A stretch of DNA of 64,000 nt, from NCBI RefSeq assembly GCF_910594985.1, contig NZ_CAJVCE010000013.1, forward strand, positions 140,513-204,512, read 5' to 3'. Shown piece by piece: positions 50,850-58,725 of this stretch (its first letter is position 1; every line of letters begins with the position of its first letter). Source of the stretch: Paenibacillus allorhizosphaerae. Its GTDB lineage: Bacteria; Bacillota; Bacilli; Paenibacillales; NBRC-103111. Both the position numbers and the translations under genes were made by a program. Under the pieces are notes generated by a model that worked only from the letters and a program-made list of their open reading frames with translations, ran no database searches and was not told the DNA's origin.

Positions 50850-51788
50850 TCATGAACCGAACTCATAGTTAGGATACACGTAAGGTGTTTTTGCCGGCTC
50901 CGCTTTCGCCACGTTCTCGACTTTCAGCTGAAGGACATCCATATCGTTGAAGCTGCCCTTCTGGATCGTGCCGGTCACCGTCACCCAGCTGTCGCTGGCG
51001 AGCGTCTTGGCGCGGTCGTATTCGGCCAGCACGCCGAACGGGGCAGCGTCGGCGGAGCAGCATTGGACGGTAAACCGTCCGACGACAAACTGGTTGTCTT
51101 TCATTTCTTGCTGCCGATAGACGAAGCCGGTGAGCTGCAGCTTCTTGCCGACGAAACGGTCCAAATACAAATCGATAGTGGTGAGCGTCTCCATATACAT
51201 CTCTTCTTTGACCGCGATGACGCTGGACTGATACAGCTGTTTGGCGTATTTCGCGTAATGTTTCGTAAATTTATCCGACGGGAACAGCTCGCCGTCCGAC
51301 GCCGCGGCCCCGTTCGATCCGCTTCCCGCTGCTGCGCTGCTGTCCGGCGGACTTGCCTCCGGAACCGATGAGCCGCTTCCGGAAACCATGTCTTTTTTGA
51401 CCGATGCGGCGCTGCTCAGGTTCATTCCTTTTTTCGCGGCGAGACTGCTGCCCATCGAGCTGTCAGGTACGGTAACCCCGAGCAGAAGAGGCAGGAAAAA
51501 AAGGCCGTAGATCACCGTATTTTTCATGATCGATCGGGAAGGCGTATGATCGTGGTCGCAATCGCAGTCCGTTTCCGTCTGTCCTCTGAACGTCCGGACC
51601 GTCTGATACATTTGGTAAGCGGCTACGGCATACAACGCGACCGCCGACCATTTGACGTACACGATCATCCGCGGTGCAATATACAACAGGATGTTGTCCG
51701 TTTTGACCAAATAAGCGATATAAATGGCGAAGCCAAGCAGAATGACGCTTTTAATCGCATGATGAATACCGAGCGTGCGTGAACTCAC
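50850..51788 (-). CDS. ycgQ: TIGR03943/DUF1980 membrane protein (YcgQ-like)
   Basis: The 312-residue protein has two N-terminal membrane helices, an acidic-histidine CDCDHDHTP loop, a third helix, a Ser/Gly/Ala-rich linker and an external OB-like C-terminal domain (TIDLYLDRFVGKKLQLTGFV ... FTVQCCSADAAPFG) that is typical of the family. The GTG start follows AGGAGGG. It is always found with the YcgR-type permease, here 22 bp upstream. The pair is linked to zinc homeostasis in several bacteria; the biochemical role is not established. Confidence 0.88.
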   Translation of the reverse strand: MSSRTLGIHHAIKSVILLGFAIYIAYLVKTDNILLYIAPRMIVYVKWSAVALYAVAAYQMYQTVRTFRGQTETDCDCDHDHTPSRSIMKNTVIYGLFFLPLLLGVTVPDSSMGSSLAAKKGMNLSSAASVKKDMVSGSGSSVPEASPPDSSAAAGSGSNGAAASDGELFPSDKFTKHYAKYAKQLYQSSVIAVKEEMYMETLTTIDLYLDRFVGKKLQLTGFVYRQQEMKDNQFVVGRFTVQCCSADAAPFGVLAEYDRAKTLASDSWVTVTGTIQKGSFNDMDVLQLKVENVAKAEPAKTPYVYPNYEFGS

Positions 51789-51809
51789 AGATCGTTCCCT
51801 CCTAACGAG

Positions 51810-52994
51810 TTACGTGATAAAAATGCGTTCGTACAACAACGACACGGCGAGTACGACGACAAACACCAGCGCGGACAACTGAAGTACGAATTTGGCGCGG
51901 AAAGCGGACAGCATCATCAGCGTGCTCTTAATATCCAGCATCGGGCCGAAGACAAGAAATGTGAGCAAAGAGCCCGTGGAGAAGGTCGTTGCGAATGAGG
52001 ACGCGACAAACGCGTCGGAAGTGGAGCATAGCGACAAAACATAGGCGAGACCCATCATGAAGAGGTGAGAGCTGACTTCGCCTTGACCGATCGAGACTAG
52101 ACTTTCCCGGGCGACCATCGTTTGAATGATTGCGGTAAGAAAAGCGCCGAAAATCAAATACTTGCCCATATCGAAAAATTCGTCCGAAGCATGGCCTAAC
52201 AGCGAAAACAACCGGTTGCCGCCATGATCATGACGGTGATCGTGGGCAGGATGGCTGTGATCATGTGCGTGATGCCCATGATGCGCGTGATCTGAACGCT
52301 GATCGTGGGAATGATCGCGTTGAATTGTCTGAGCATGATCATGTTGATGATTGCGGTTATGCCCATCATGATGATCATGCTGCGGATGTACATGATGTTC
52401 ATGCCGATGCGGCTGAGCGCCTTCCGCCCCGCGGAGCGGATTTCTTCGCACGAACCGGTAGATGACCAGTCCGATGATGAGCGCCGCGACAAATGCAAGT
52501 CCCATTCGGGCATAGGCGATTTCGGGACGGCTGCGAAATGCCATATAGGTTGAAGCATAGACGACGGGATTGAGAATCGGTCCGGCCAAAATAAATACGA
52601 CGGCCACGTACACCGGCATTCCTTTGCGCATCAGACGCCGGATCACCGGGATCATGCCGCATTCGCATAACGGGAAAATAATGCCCATCACGCAGGCGAA
52701 CACGATGCCGAGCACCGGATTTTTCGGCACGAGACGGCGAATCGTTTGTTCGGAGACGAACATTTGCAGCAGCGCCGACACGAGCACGCCTAGCAGCACG
52801 AACGGGAATGCTTCAAGAATAATGCTGATGAACAGCGTCTTGAAGCTTTGCAGGCTGTCCGAAGCAAGGAAGGACAAGTCCGGCTGCTCCTTTTGCGTAT
52901 AAATGAGATACAGCATCACGAGGCACAGAACGGCAAGTATATTCGTGCTCCAGCGGAAAATAATGTTCTGCAAGGGGCATTTCTCCTTGTTCAT
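51810..52994 (-). CDS. ycgR: YcgR-type permease with histidine-rich loop
   Basis: From ATG 52994 the protein has 394 residues and about eight membrane helices in two halves. The first contains GIIFPLCECGMIPV and ILAGPILNPVV of the permease family (DUF318/ArsP-like), and the second contains SLCSTSDAFVASSF. Between them is a loop with about 30 histidines alternating with Asp (for example HHGHHAHDHSHPAHDH), a probable metal reservoir. There is no ribosome binding site before this ATG; an AT-rich Zur-like motif abuts it, so a leaderless or very short 5' UTR is likely. Upstream in-frame starts to 53144 do not have better sites. Confidence 0.85.
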   Translation of the reverse strand: MNKEKCPLQNIIFRWSTNILAVLCLVMLYLIYTQKEQPDLSFLASDSLQSFKTLFISIILEAFPFVLLGVLVSALLQMFVSEQTIRRLVPKNPVLGIVFACVMGIIFPLCECGMIPVIRRLMRKGMPVYVAVVFILAGPILNPVVYASTYMAFRSRPEIAYARMGLAFVAALIIGLVIYRFVRRNPLRGAEGAQPHRHEHHVHPQHDHHDGHNRNHQHDHAQTIQRDHSHDQRSDHAHHGHHAHDHSHPAHDHRHDHGGNRLFSLLGHASDEFFDMGKYLIFGAFLTAIIQTMVARESLVSIGQGEVSSHLFMMGLAYVLSLCSTSDAFVASSFATTFSTGSLLTFLVFGPMLDIKSTLMMLSAFRAKFVLQLSALVFVVVLAVSLLYERIFIT

Positions 52995-53022
52995 CGTAAT
53001 TATTATTATTACTATAATAACG
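52995..53022. promoter_or_regulatory. Zur/Fur-like box abutting ycgR
   Basis: CGTAATTATTATTATTACTA contains CGTAAT and ATTAC half-sites of the Zur-type CGTAATNATTACG motif with a longer centre, and the overlapping TTATTATAGTAATAA is a second dyad. It includes a possible minus-strand -10 (TATAGT) 16 bases before the ATG. Confidence 0.5.
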
Positions 53023-53188
53023 TATGCGCCCGGATACATATATAGGACAAGATTTCGAAAACGGCCGATTAATATGCCGGCAGAAGCAGCGGCGTTAAAA
53101 CAGGCATGCCGGCGGACTCCCGCTTGACTTCTTCGCAAAAGCAAAGATTGTAGCTCGGGTTACGCTCCAATCCTTTGATGTGAGCAAG

Positions 53189-53217
53189 TTGACAGGAGCT
53201 TTTGATCGGAGTAAGAT
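53189..53217 (+). promoter_or_regulatory. Sigma-A promoter of the trpS leader
   Basis: TTGACA (53189-53194), 17-bp spacer, TAAGAT (53212-53217). Confidence 0.75.
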
Positions 53218-53223
53218 GTCTTT

Positions 53224-53505
53224 TAACAGCAATGACAGGAAGAAGTAAGCGGAAAGGCAGCTCTCAAGAGAGCCGGTGGATGGTGCGAACCGGCGGGCGG
53301 CGTCCGTCCGAATGGATCCTTGAGCTGAGAGCTGAAACGTGCGCTGGTCGGATCAAGCGGACGATAAGCTTGTCCGGTTCTCCCCGTTACAGGAGCTGAA
53401 GGCTCGCGTGCTGCAATGTAGTCTCTAAGTTTGCAGCGTAGAGTGAATAAGGGTGGCACCACGGTCTCACGTCCCTTGCGGGCGGGAGGCCTTTTTGTAT
53501 TTCCG
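53224..53505 (+). promoter_or_regulatory. T-box riboswitch (tRNA-Trp) before trpS
   Basis: AGGGTGGCACCACG (53450-53463) is the T-box sequence that pairs with the uncharged tRNA acceptor end. Stem I elements include GGTGCGAACCGG (about 53282-53293), and the probable specifier codon TGG stands at 53313-53315 (GAATGGATCC). The terminator hairpin follows (GGTCTCACGTCCC with GGGAGGCC, then TTTTT). Low Trp charging should favour readthrough into trpS. Confidence 0.93.
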
Positions 53506-53549
53506 GTCGATCGGGATCAACATCAACTTCACAAAGGGGATATTACACA

Positions 53550-54539
53550 ATGTCAAAACTAAGAGTATTGTCAGGGATGCAGCCCAGCGGTCAACCGACG
53601 CTCGGCAACTATATCGGCGCATTGAAAAACTACGTAAAGCTTCAGCATACGCATGATTGTTACTTTATGGTGGTCGATATGCATGCCGTTACCGTGCCGC
53701 AGGACCCGGCCGCGCTGAAGGAGCAGACCGAATCGGTCACGGCTTTGTATTTGGCCGCCGGGCTTGATCCGAACGTAGCGACGGTCTTTCTGCAATCGAC
53801 CGTGCATGCGCATGCCGAGCTCGGATGGCTGATGACGACGCTCACGTATATGGGCGAGCTGGAGCGTATGACGCAGTTCAAGGACAAGTCGGCGGGTAAA
53901 GATTCGGTCGGCGCAGGTCTGTTCACTTATCCTTCGCTGATGGTGGCCGACATTCTGCTGTACAATGCCGATCTGGTGCCAGTAGGCGACGACCAGAAGC
54001 AGCATTTGGAGCTGACGCGGGACTTGGCGCAGCGGTTCAACACCCGCTTCGGCGAGACGTTCACGATTCCGGAGCCGTATATTCCGAAAGTGGGAGCGCG
54101 GATCATGTCGCTCGACGACGCGTCGAAGAAGATGAGCAAGAGCAGCCCGAACGCAGGAAGCTATATTGCGATGCTGGACGCGCCGGACGTGATCCGTAAG
54201 AAGATCAGCCGCGCCGTCACGGACTCGGGCCGGGAAGTGAAGTTCGACCCGCAGCAAAAGCCGGAGGTCAGCAACCTGATCAGCATCTACGCCGAGTGCT
54301 CGGACAAAACGATTGCCGACATCGAAGCGCAGTATGAAGGACAAGGCTACGGCCCGTTCAAAAAAGATTTGGCGGAAGCGGTCGTAGCGACGCTTGAGCC
54401 GATCCAGATCCGGTACAACGAAATCCGCAAGTCCGGCGAGCTGTACGAGGTGCTGAAGCAGGGGAAAGAACGCGCAGCGGCGCAAGCGGAAGTTATGCTG
54501 AAACAGGTCAAGGAAAAGATGGGTTTTATCGTATTGTAA
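53550..54539 (+). CDS. trpS: Tryptophanyl-tRNA synthetase
   Basis: The 329-residue class I synthetase has the HIGH-equivalent GMQPSGQPTLGNYIGAL near residue 9, the Trp/ATP site region GDDQKQHLELTRDLAQRFN and the KMSKS motif KKMSKSSPN (about 193-201). It charges tRNA-Trp. It is controlled by the T-box leader and closed by its own terminator. Length and motifs match the bacterial family. Confidence 0.97.
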   Translation: MSKLRVLSGMQPSGQPTLGNYIGALKNYVKLQHTHDCYFMVVDMHAVTVPQDPAALKEQTESVTALYLAAGLDPNVATVFLQSTVHAHAELGWLMTTLTYMGELERMTQFKDKSAGKDSVGAGLFTYPSLMVADILLYNADLVPVGDDQKQHLELTRDLAQRFNTRFGETFTIPEPYIPKVGARIMSLDDASKKMSKSSPNAGSYIAMLDAPDVIRKKISRAVTDSGREVKFDPQQKPEVSNLISIYAECSDKTIADIEAQYEGQGYGPFKKDLAEAVVATLEPIQIRYNEIRKSGELYEVLKQGKERAAAQAEVMLKQVKEKMGFIVL

Positions 54540-54545
54540 TAAGAA

Positions 54546-54608
54546 AAGGCCGGAAAAACGGGCTGCATGCACAGGCGTGCGGTTCCGCGTTATCCGGTCT
54601 TTTTTTAA
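54546..54608 (+). terminator. Terminator after trpS
   Basis: AAGGCCGGA (54546-54554) pairs with TCCGGTCTT (from 54593), with an inner GCATGC/GCGTGC stem, then a long T run. Confidence 0.8.
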
Positions 54609-54675
54609 TGATACAGGCATTGCTGCAAGAACGCCGGTTCGAAGTCGGCTTAGCCGGAAGGCACGGGGGCGTGCG

Positions 54676-54852
54676 CTACCCGTTTTTTTTGCGCAGCTTC
54701 GCTTTGACGATAAAGCCGGAGCCGATAAAGAGAATCGAGACGAGGCCCGACAGCATCGCCAGCCAAGGTCGCCCCGCCGCCATAAAATAGCTGACGCAAG
54801 CGAGAAGCGCCGTTCCGATCACGGCGTAAAGCAAGCCTAAACCTTTACTCAT
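54676..54852 (-). CDS. Small two-helix membrane protein (DUF5325/YlaF-like)
   Basis: From ATG 54852 the protein has 58 residues: two membrane helices (LGLLYAVIGTALLACVSYFM and AMLSGLVSILFIGSGFIV) and a basic tail ending KKNG. This size and pattern fit the DUF5325/YlaF family. The ribosome site (AGGTGG) is modest. The longer reading to 54894 is less likely. The function is unknown. Confidence 0.65.
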   Translation of the reverse strand: MSKGLGLLYAVIGTALLACVSYFMAAGRPWLAMLSGLVSILFIGSGFIVKAKLRKKNG

Positions 54853-54915
54853 ATACGGATTCCACCTGCCTTTCGCGGAACATTTGAAACTCATAAAGTT
54901 TTTTCAAAATGATGT

Positions 54916-54944
54916 GTATAGTTTGAGGCATACGTCACATAATA
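54916..54944 (+). promoter_or_regulatory. Sigma-G promoter for ssp
   Basis: GTATA (54916-54920), 17-bp spacer, CATAATA (54938-54944), a close match to the forespore sigma-G consensus. Confidence 0.75.
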
Positions 54945-55002
54945 AGCTTGCAAGCTTGCAAATACATCAAAGACATTCATTCACTTGAAAGGAGTGCTGA
55001 AC

Positions 55003-55236
55003 ATGGGTGCAGGTCAATCCCGCAGCAGCAACCAACTGGTCGTTCCGCAAGCAAATCAAGCATTGGATCAATTAAAGTATGAGGTAGCTCAAGAGCTCGG
55101 AATTCAAATTCCGCAAGACGGTTACATGGGCTACATGGCTACTCGCGACGCCGGTGCAATCGGTGGTCACATCACTCGCCGCCTTGTCCAAATCGCTGAG
55201 CAAACCATTGCCGGCCAATCCGGCCAAGCTCGCTAA
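55003..55236 (+). CDS. Alpha/beta-type small acid-soluble spore protein
   Basis: From ATG 55003 (AAAGGAG ten bases upstream) the protein has 77 residues with the SASP blocks LDQLKYEVAQELGI and HITRRLVQIAEQ. It differs from the copy at 17207 at only a few positions in the core and in the tail (TIAGQSGQAR). It binds spore DNA. It has a sigma-G promoter and its own terminator, so it is a single forespore gene. Confidence 0.97.
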   Translation: MGAGQSRSSNQLVVPQANQALDQLKYEVAQELGIQIPQDGYMGYMATRDAGAIGGHITRRLVQIAEQTIAGQSGQAR

Positions 55237-55269
55237 TTTCACGCTTCAGGCATCAAAAAGTATCATTGC

Positions 55270-55301
55270 AAGCTCAAGGAGAAATCCTTGGGCTTTTTTC
55301 A
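55270..55301 (+). terminator. Terminator after ssp
   Basis: AAGCTCAAGGA (55270-55280) pairs with TCCTTGGGCTT (55285-55295), then TTTT. Confidence 0.85.
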
Positions 55302-55439
55302 ATTGCATGAGGACACAGGACAAGCTGTCGGCCGTCCTAATGGGGCCTTCCTGCGCCAATCCGGCGATCGGCACAAAAAGACCCCGAGCCGGGCATTGCA
55401 TGCCGGCGCAGGCGCCTTGGAAACGGACGATAAATCGGT

Positions 55440-56423
55440 TCAATACAAGTCCAGTCGAAGTTTCTTTTCCAGCCGCGAATGGCTTAGCCAGCCGACATAC
55501 GAATCGATCGGCTTATATTGCGCATCCATTAACAGCATCGCGACGAACGGATACTGTTTCCGGTGGCGGTATCTCACATCGACCCATCTCACTTCATAAC
55601 CCCAGGCGTGTTCCCGTACATCCGCGCAGGCATATGAGGAAAAATATAAAAACGATGCGATATCCGGATGCGACTTCGAGGCTTCCACCGCCGGGTGATC
55701 GGCGCATGTAACGCAATCCACCCATTTTAGACGGCGGTTCCGGTATTCGCCGAGCACGAACGAGCCGGTTTCTTTTTTCTTCAGCACCTGCCATTGGTAC
55801 AGATGCACCGTAGGAATAAAAATGTACCGGTCCCCCGGTTCGTAAGCGAGATCCCGCTTGTAAATGCGCGACTCCAGCAAGTAATGGTAGCAGGACCGCC
55901 ATATATAATACACCGCTATGGCGCCGTATAATATAGGAAACAACACTTCAGGCCTGACCAGATGAAACGACCACAAGAAAATCGCGAGTACATGCGACGT
56001 GAAAATAAAAGGGTCGAAAATGTGAATAATGTTCCACGCGACCCATCGTTCGGAGAACGGGCGGATCGCTTGCGTACCGTACGTGTTGAATAAATCGGTG
56101 AACACATGGAACGCTACGGCGATAAACACCCACATGACGACATGGGTCATCGGCAAATTACCGAAGAAAAGCCAAAGAAAACCGGAGATGAGCGCCGTCC
56201 ATATCAGCAAAGCCGGCAAGGAGTGGGAGGCTCCCCGGTGATTCTTAATGTAAGTCGCGTTATCCTTGAGCCTTAATAGCGTATCCGCATCCGGCGCCTG
56301 GGAGCCGACGACCGTACCGATCAGTACCGCAGTGGAAACCGCCCCGTTCGAAGCTACGACAGGATCGACATAAGCAAGGCCCGCCAATCCGAGTCCGATC
56401 ACAAGGTGTGTTCCAGTGTCCAT
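55440..56423 (-). CDS. Metal-dependent hydrolase-like membrane protein (YfhP/DUF457-like)
   Basis: From ATG 56423 (AGGAGG seven bases upstream) the protein has 327 residues. It begins MDTGTHLVIGLGLAGLAYV and has NHRGASHSLPALLIW, FHVFTDLFNTYGTQAIRPFS and several membrane helices, the pattern of YdjM/YfhP membrane hydrolases with His/Asp metal ligands. The C-terminal half is cytosolic and beta-rich. Its function is unknown; in Bacillus, YfhP represses the yfhQRS region. It is a monocistronic gene; the frame to 56951 is not coding upstream of this start. Confidence 0.83.
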   Translation of the reverse strand: MDTGTHLVIGLGLAGLAYVDPVVASNGAVSTAVLIGTVVGSQAPDADTLLRLKDNATYIKNHRGASHSLPALLIWTALISGFLWLFFGNLPMTHVVMWVFIAVAFHVFTDLFNTYGTQAIRPFSERWVAWNIIHIFDPFIFTSHVLAIFLWSFHLVRPEVLFPILYGAIAVYYIWRSCYHYLLESRIYKRDLAYEPGDRYIFIPTVHLYQWQVLKKKETGSFVLGEYRNRRLKWVDCVTCADHPAVEASKSHPDIASFLYFSSYACADVREHAWGYEVRWVDVRYRHRKQYPFVAMLLMDAQYKPIDSYVGWLSHSRLEKKLRLDLY

Positions 56424-56524
56424 GGACTCTCCTCCTGAAACTCTTTTTTTCCATAGTCTATTGCAGCCCATTGGTATTAGTGTATCATTTTCTTGATCAA
56501 AATAAAGCAAAGGTCGTGAAAAAA

Positions 56525-56824
56525 ATGTGTATCGTTTTTGTCGAATACAAAATTGACGCGGAGCATCGGGAGGCTTATGTAGCATGGATGCGGGGCATGC
56601 AAGCTTCCTACCCCCAAGTCGAATGGTACGAAGGAACGGAGCAGCCGGGGCTATTTGTCGAAATATGGCATGGCCTAAGCGGCGAACAGTATCGGGCAAT
56701 GCGAGAGGCCCGGCGGAACCGGGACGACCCTCAGCAAGTGTGGCAAGCATGGGATGCAATGATACCTTGGGTTCCCGGAGGGAAGGACAAGATTCATATT
56801 TGGCAGTTTGAAAAAGTAAAATAG
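56525..56824 (+). CDS. Small alpha/beta protein, unknown function
   Basis: The 99-residue protein (MCIVFVEYKIDAEHREAYVA) has the strand-helix pattern of dimeric ferredoxin-like (NIPSNAP/ABM-type) proteins. The ribosome site (AAAGGT) is weak, though codon usage is normal. It is divergent from the YfhP-like gene by about 100 bp. No function can be assigned. Confidence 0.6.
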   Translation: MCIVFVEYKIDAEHREAYVAWMRGMQASYPQVEWYEGTEQPGLFVEIWHGLSGEQYRAMREARRNRDDPQQVWQAWDAMIPWVPGGKDKIHIWQFEKVK

Positions 56825-56916
56825 TCCATTGTTTGAGGCAAGGAAATCCATGGTTTCTTATTCGCAATCGCGGTAACCTTACAATAGTCTTCAAAAACCG
56901 CGCGGGAGGAAACAGG

Positions 56917-58725
56917 ATGCACAGGAAAGACATCTTTTGGTCCCATATCAAGGAGCACCGCTTAGCTTACGTTATGGGGTTTGCATTATTGTCCATATCA
57001 TCCGTACTTCAGCTTCTCATTCCGTGGCTTCTCGGCCGGTTTACCGACAGTTTGCAAGTCGGCGGACTTACCTACGATCAGGCGGTCCGCTATGCGGTCT
57101 GGATGATCGCCGTCGGGGCTGGAATCGCCTTCTTTCGATCTACGTCACGCATTTATTTGTTCCGCTTGTCCCGGCAATTGGAAATGCGGGTACGTGGCGA
57201 TCTGTTCGTGCATTGGGAGAAGTTATCGTCCCAATATTTCAACAACCAGCGGATCGGCGACTTGATGTCTCATGCGATCAGCGACGTAGGGGTCATACGC
57301 GAAGTGACGATGCAGGGCTATTTTAACGTGATGGAAGCGGTGTTCCTGATCGTCGTCTCCGTCATTGCGATGGTCAGCTCGGTCAATCCGTGGCTGACGC
57401 TGGTGACGATGCTGCCGCTGCCGCTGCTGAGCATTATCGCATATCGGTTCAATAAGCGCATTATGCAGCAATCGACGGACATGCAGGCGGCCATCTCCGA
57501 TTTGACCAGCCGGGTGCAGGAATTTACAGCCGGCATCCGTGTCGTCAAGGCATTCATTCAGGAAAAACCGGAGCGGGAGCTGTTCACCAAAGATAATCAG
57601 CGGGCGGTCGATATGAACCGTCGTTTCGTGAAATCGAATTCACTGTTCGGAGCGCTTAGCTCCGGCATCGTCGGATTCAGTTTTCTCGTCTCCGTCGTCA
57701 TGGGCGGCATCATGGTGCTGCAGAACATCATCACACTTGGGGAATTCGTGGCGTTCAACACGTATCTTTCCCTGTTGATGGGCCCGATCGAAAACTTGGG
57801 GAAAGTCGTCAATCAACTGCAGCGCGGCAAAGCGTCGGAGCAGCGCTTGCTTGAAATTTTCAACACGCAGCCCGATATCGTAGACGATGAGATGGCAAGC
57901 CCGGACATTCAAGATTTGGAGGGCGGTATTGAAATCCGCAACTTGAGTTTCTCGTATCCGGAAGCGACGCGGCCGTCACTGCACAATATTTCACTTAAAG
58001 TGCCGAAGGGCTCGAGTCTGGCGATCGTCGGCCGCGTCGGCAGCGGCAAGAGCACATTGGTGCACCTGCTCGTCCGGTTGTACAATCCGCCGAAGGGGTC
58101 GGTCTTCATCGACGGACACGACATTCACGAAATTCCGCTGCGGACGCTCCGCGGACAAATCGGGATCGTGCCGCAGGATCAGTTCCTGTTCTCGTCGACG
58201 ATTCGCGATAATATCGGTTTCGATCCGAAGCCGTACAGCGACGAGCAGGTGGAGGAAGCGGCCAAGGTGGCGCAAGTGTACGATAATATCGTCGAGTTCC
58301 CGAACCAGTTCGATACCGCGCTCGGAGAACGGGGCATCTCGCTCTCCGGCGGCCAGCGCCAAAGGGTCAGCATCGCCAGAGCGATCATCAAGAAGCCGGC
58401 GGTGCTCATCTTCGACGACAGCTTGTCCGCCGTCGATACCATTACGGAGGATCGGATTCTGGAAGGGTTGAAGTCGGTTATGAACAAGCGAACGACGATC
58501 ATTATCGGCCACCGCATCTCCTCCGTTCAGCATGCCGACCAAATTGTCGTCATGGACGAAGGGCGCATTGTCGAACGCGGCAATCACGATCAACTGCTTG
58601 CGTTGAACGGGATTTATGCCGACATGCATCATAAGCAGCTTCTCGACCAGGAGGCCGAGCGGCAGGACGGACACGAGAAGGGAAGCATTCCATCAAGACT
58701 GCTTCAAGGGGGAGCCGGAGCATGA
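56917..58725 (+). CDS. bmrC: Heterodimeric ABC exporter subunit, BmrC/YheI-like
   Basis: The 602-residue half transporter has six membrane helices (about 20-330), then an ATPase domain with Walker A GRVGSGKST, signature LSGGQRQR and Walker B VLIFDD, in which the catalytic Glu is Asp. That makes its own nucleotide site degenerate, as in BmrC of Bacillus. It should act only as a heterodimer with the next gene product in multidrug or lipid efflux. GGGAGG precedes the ATG. It overlaps the partner gene by four bases (ATGA). Confidence 0.93.
   Translation: MHRKDIFWSHIKEHRLAYVMGFALLSISSVLQLLIPWLLGRFTDSLQVGGLTYDQAVRYAVWMIAVGAGIAFFRSTSRIYLFRLSRQLEMRVRGDLFVHWEKLSSQYFNNQRIGDLMSHAISDVGVIREVTMQGYFNVMEAVFLIVVSVIAMVSSVNPWLTLVTMLPLPLLSIIAYRFNKRIMQQSTDMQAAISDLTSRVQEFTAGIRVVKAFIQEKPERELFTKDNQRAVDMNRRFVKSNSLFGALSSGIVGFSFLVSVVMGGIMVLQNIITLGEFVAFNTYLSLLMGPIENLGKVVNQLQRGKASEQRLLEIFNTQPDIVDDEMASPDIQDLEGGIEIRNLSFSYPEATRPSLHNISLKVPKGSSLAIVGRVGSGKSTLVHLLVRLYNPPKGSVFIDGHDIHEIPLRTLRGQIGIVPQDQFLFSSTIRDNIGFDPKPYSDEQVEEAAKVAQVYDNIVEFPNQFDTALGERGISLSGGQRQRVSIARAIIKKPAVLIFDDSLSAVDTITEDRILEGLKSVMNKRTTIIIGHRISSVQHADQIVVMDEGRIVERGNHDQLLALNGIYADMHHKQLLDQEAERQDGHEKGSIPSRLLQGGAGA

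Noticed and set aside
52200..52440. Histidine-rich repeat as a possible CRISPR or microsatellite
   Set aside because: The CAT/ATG-like repetition is in frame and encodes the His/Asp loop of the YcgR-type permease; units are irregular and there are no spacers.
55154..55711. Plus-strand frame overlapping the spore protein gene and the YfhP-like gene
   Set aside because: It crosses the ssp terminator and lies antisense to the well-supported YfhP-like gene.
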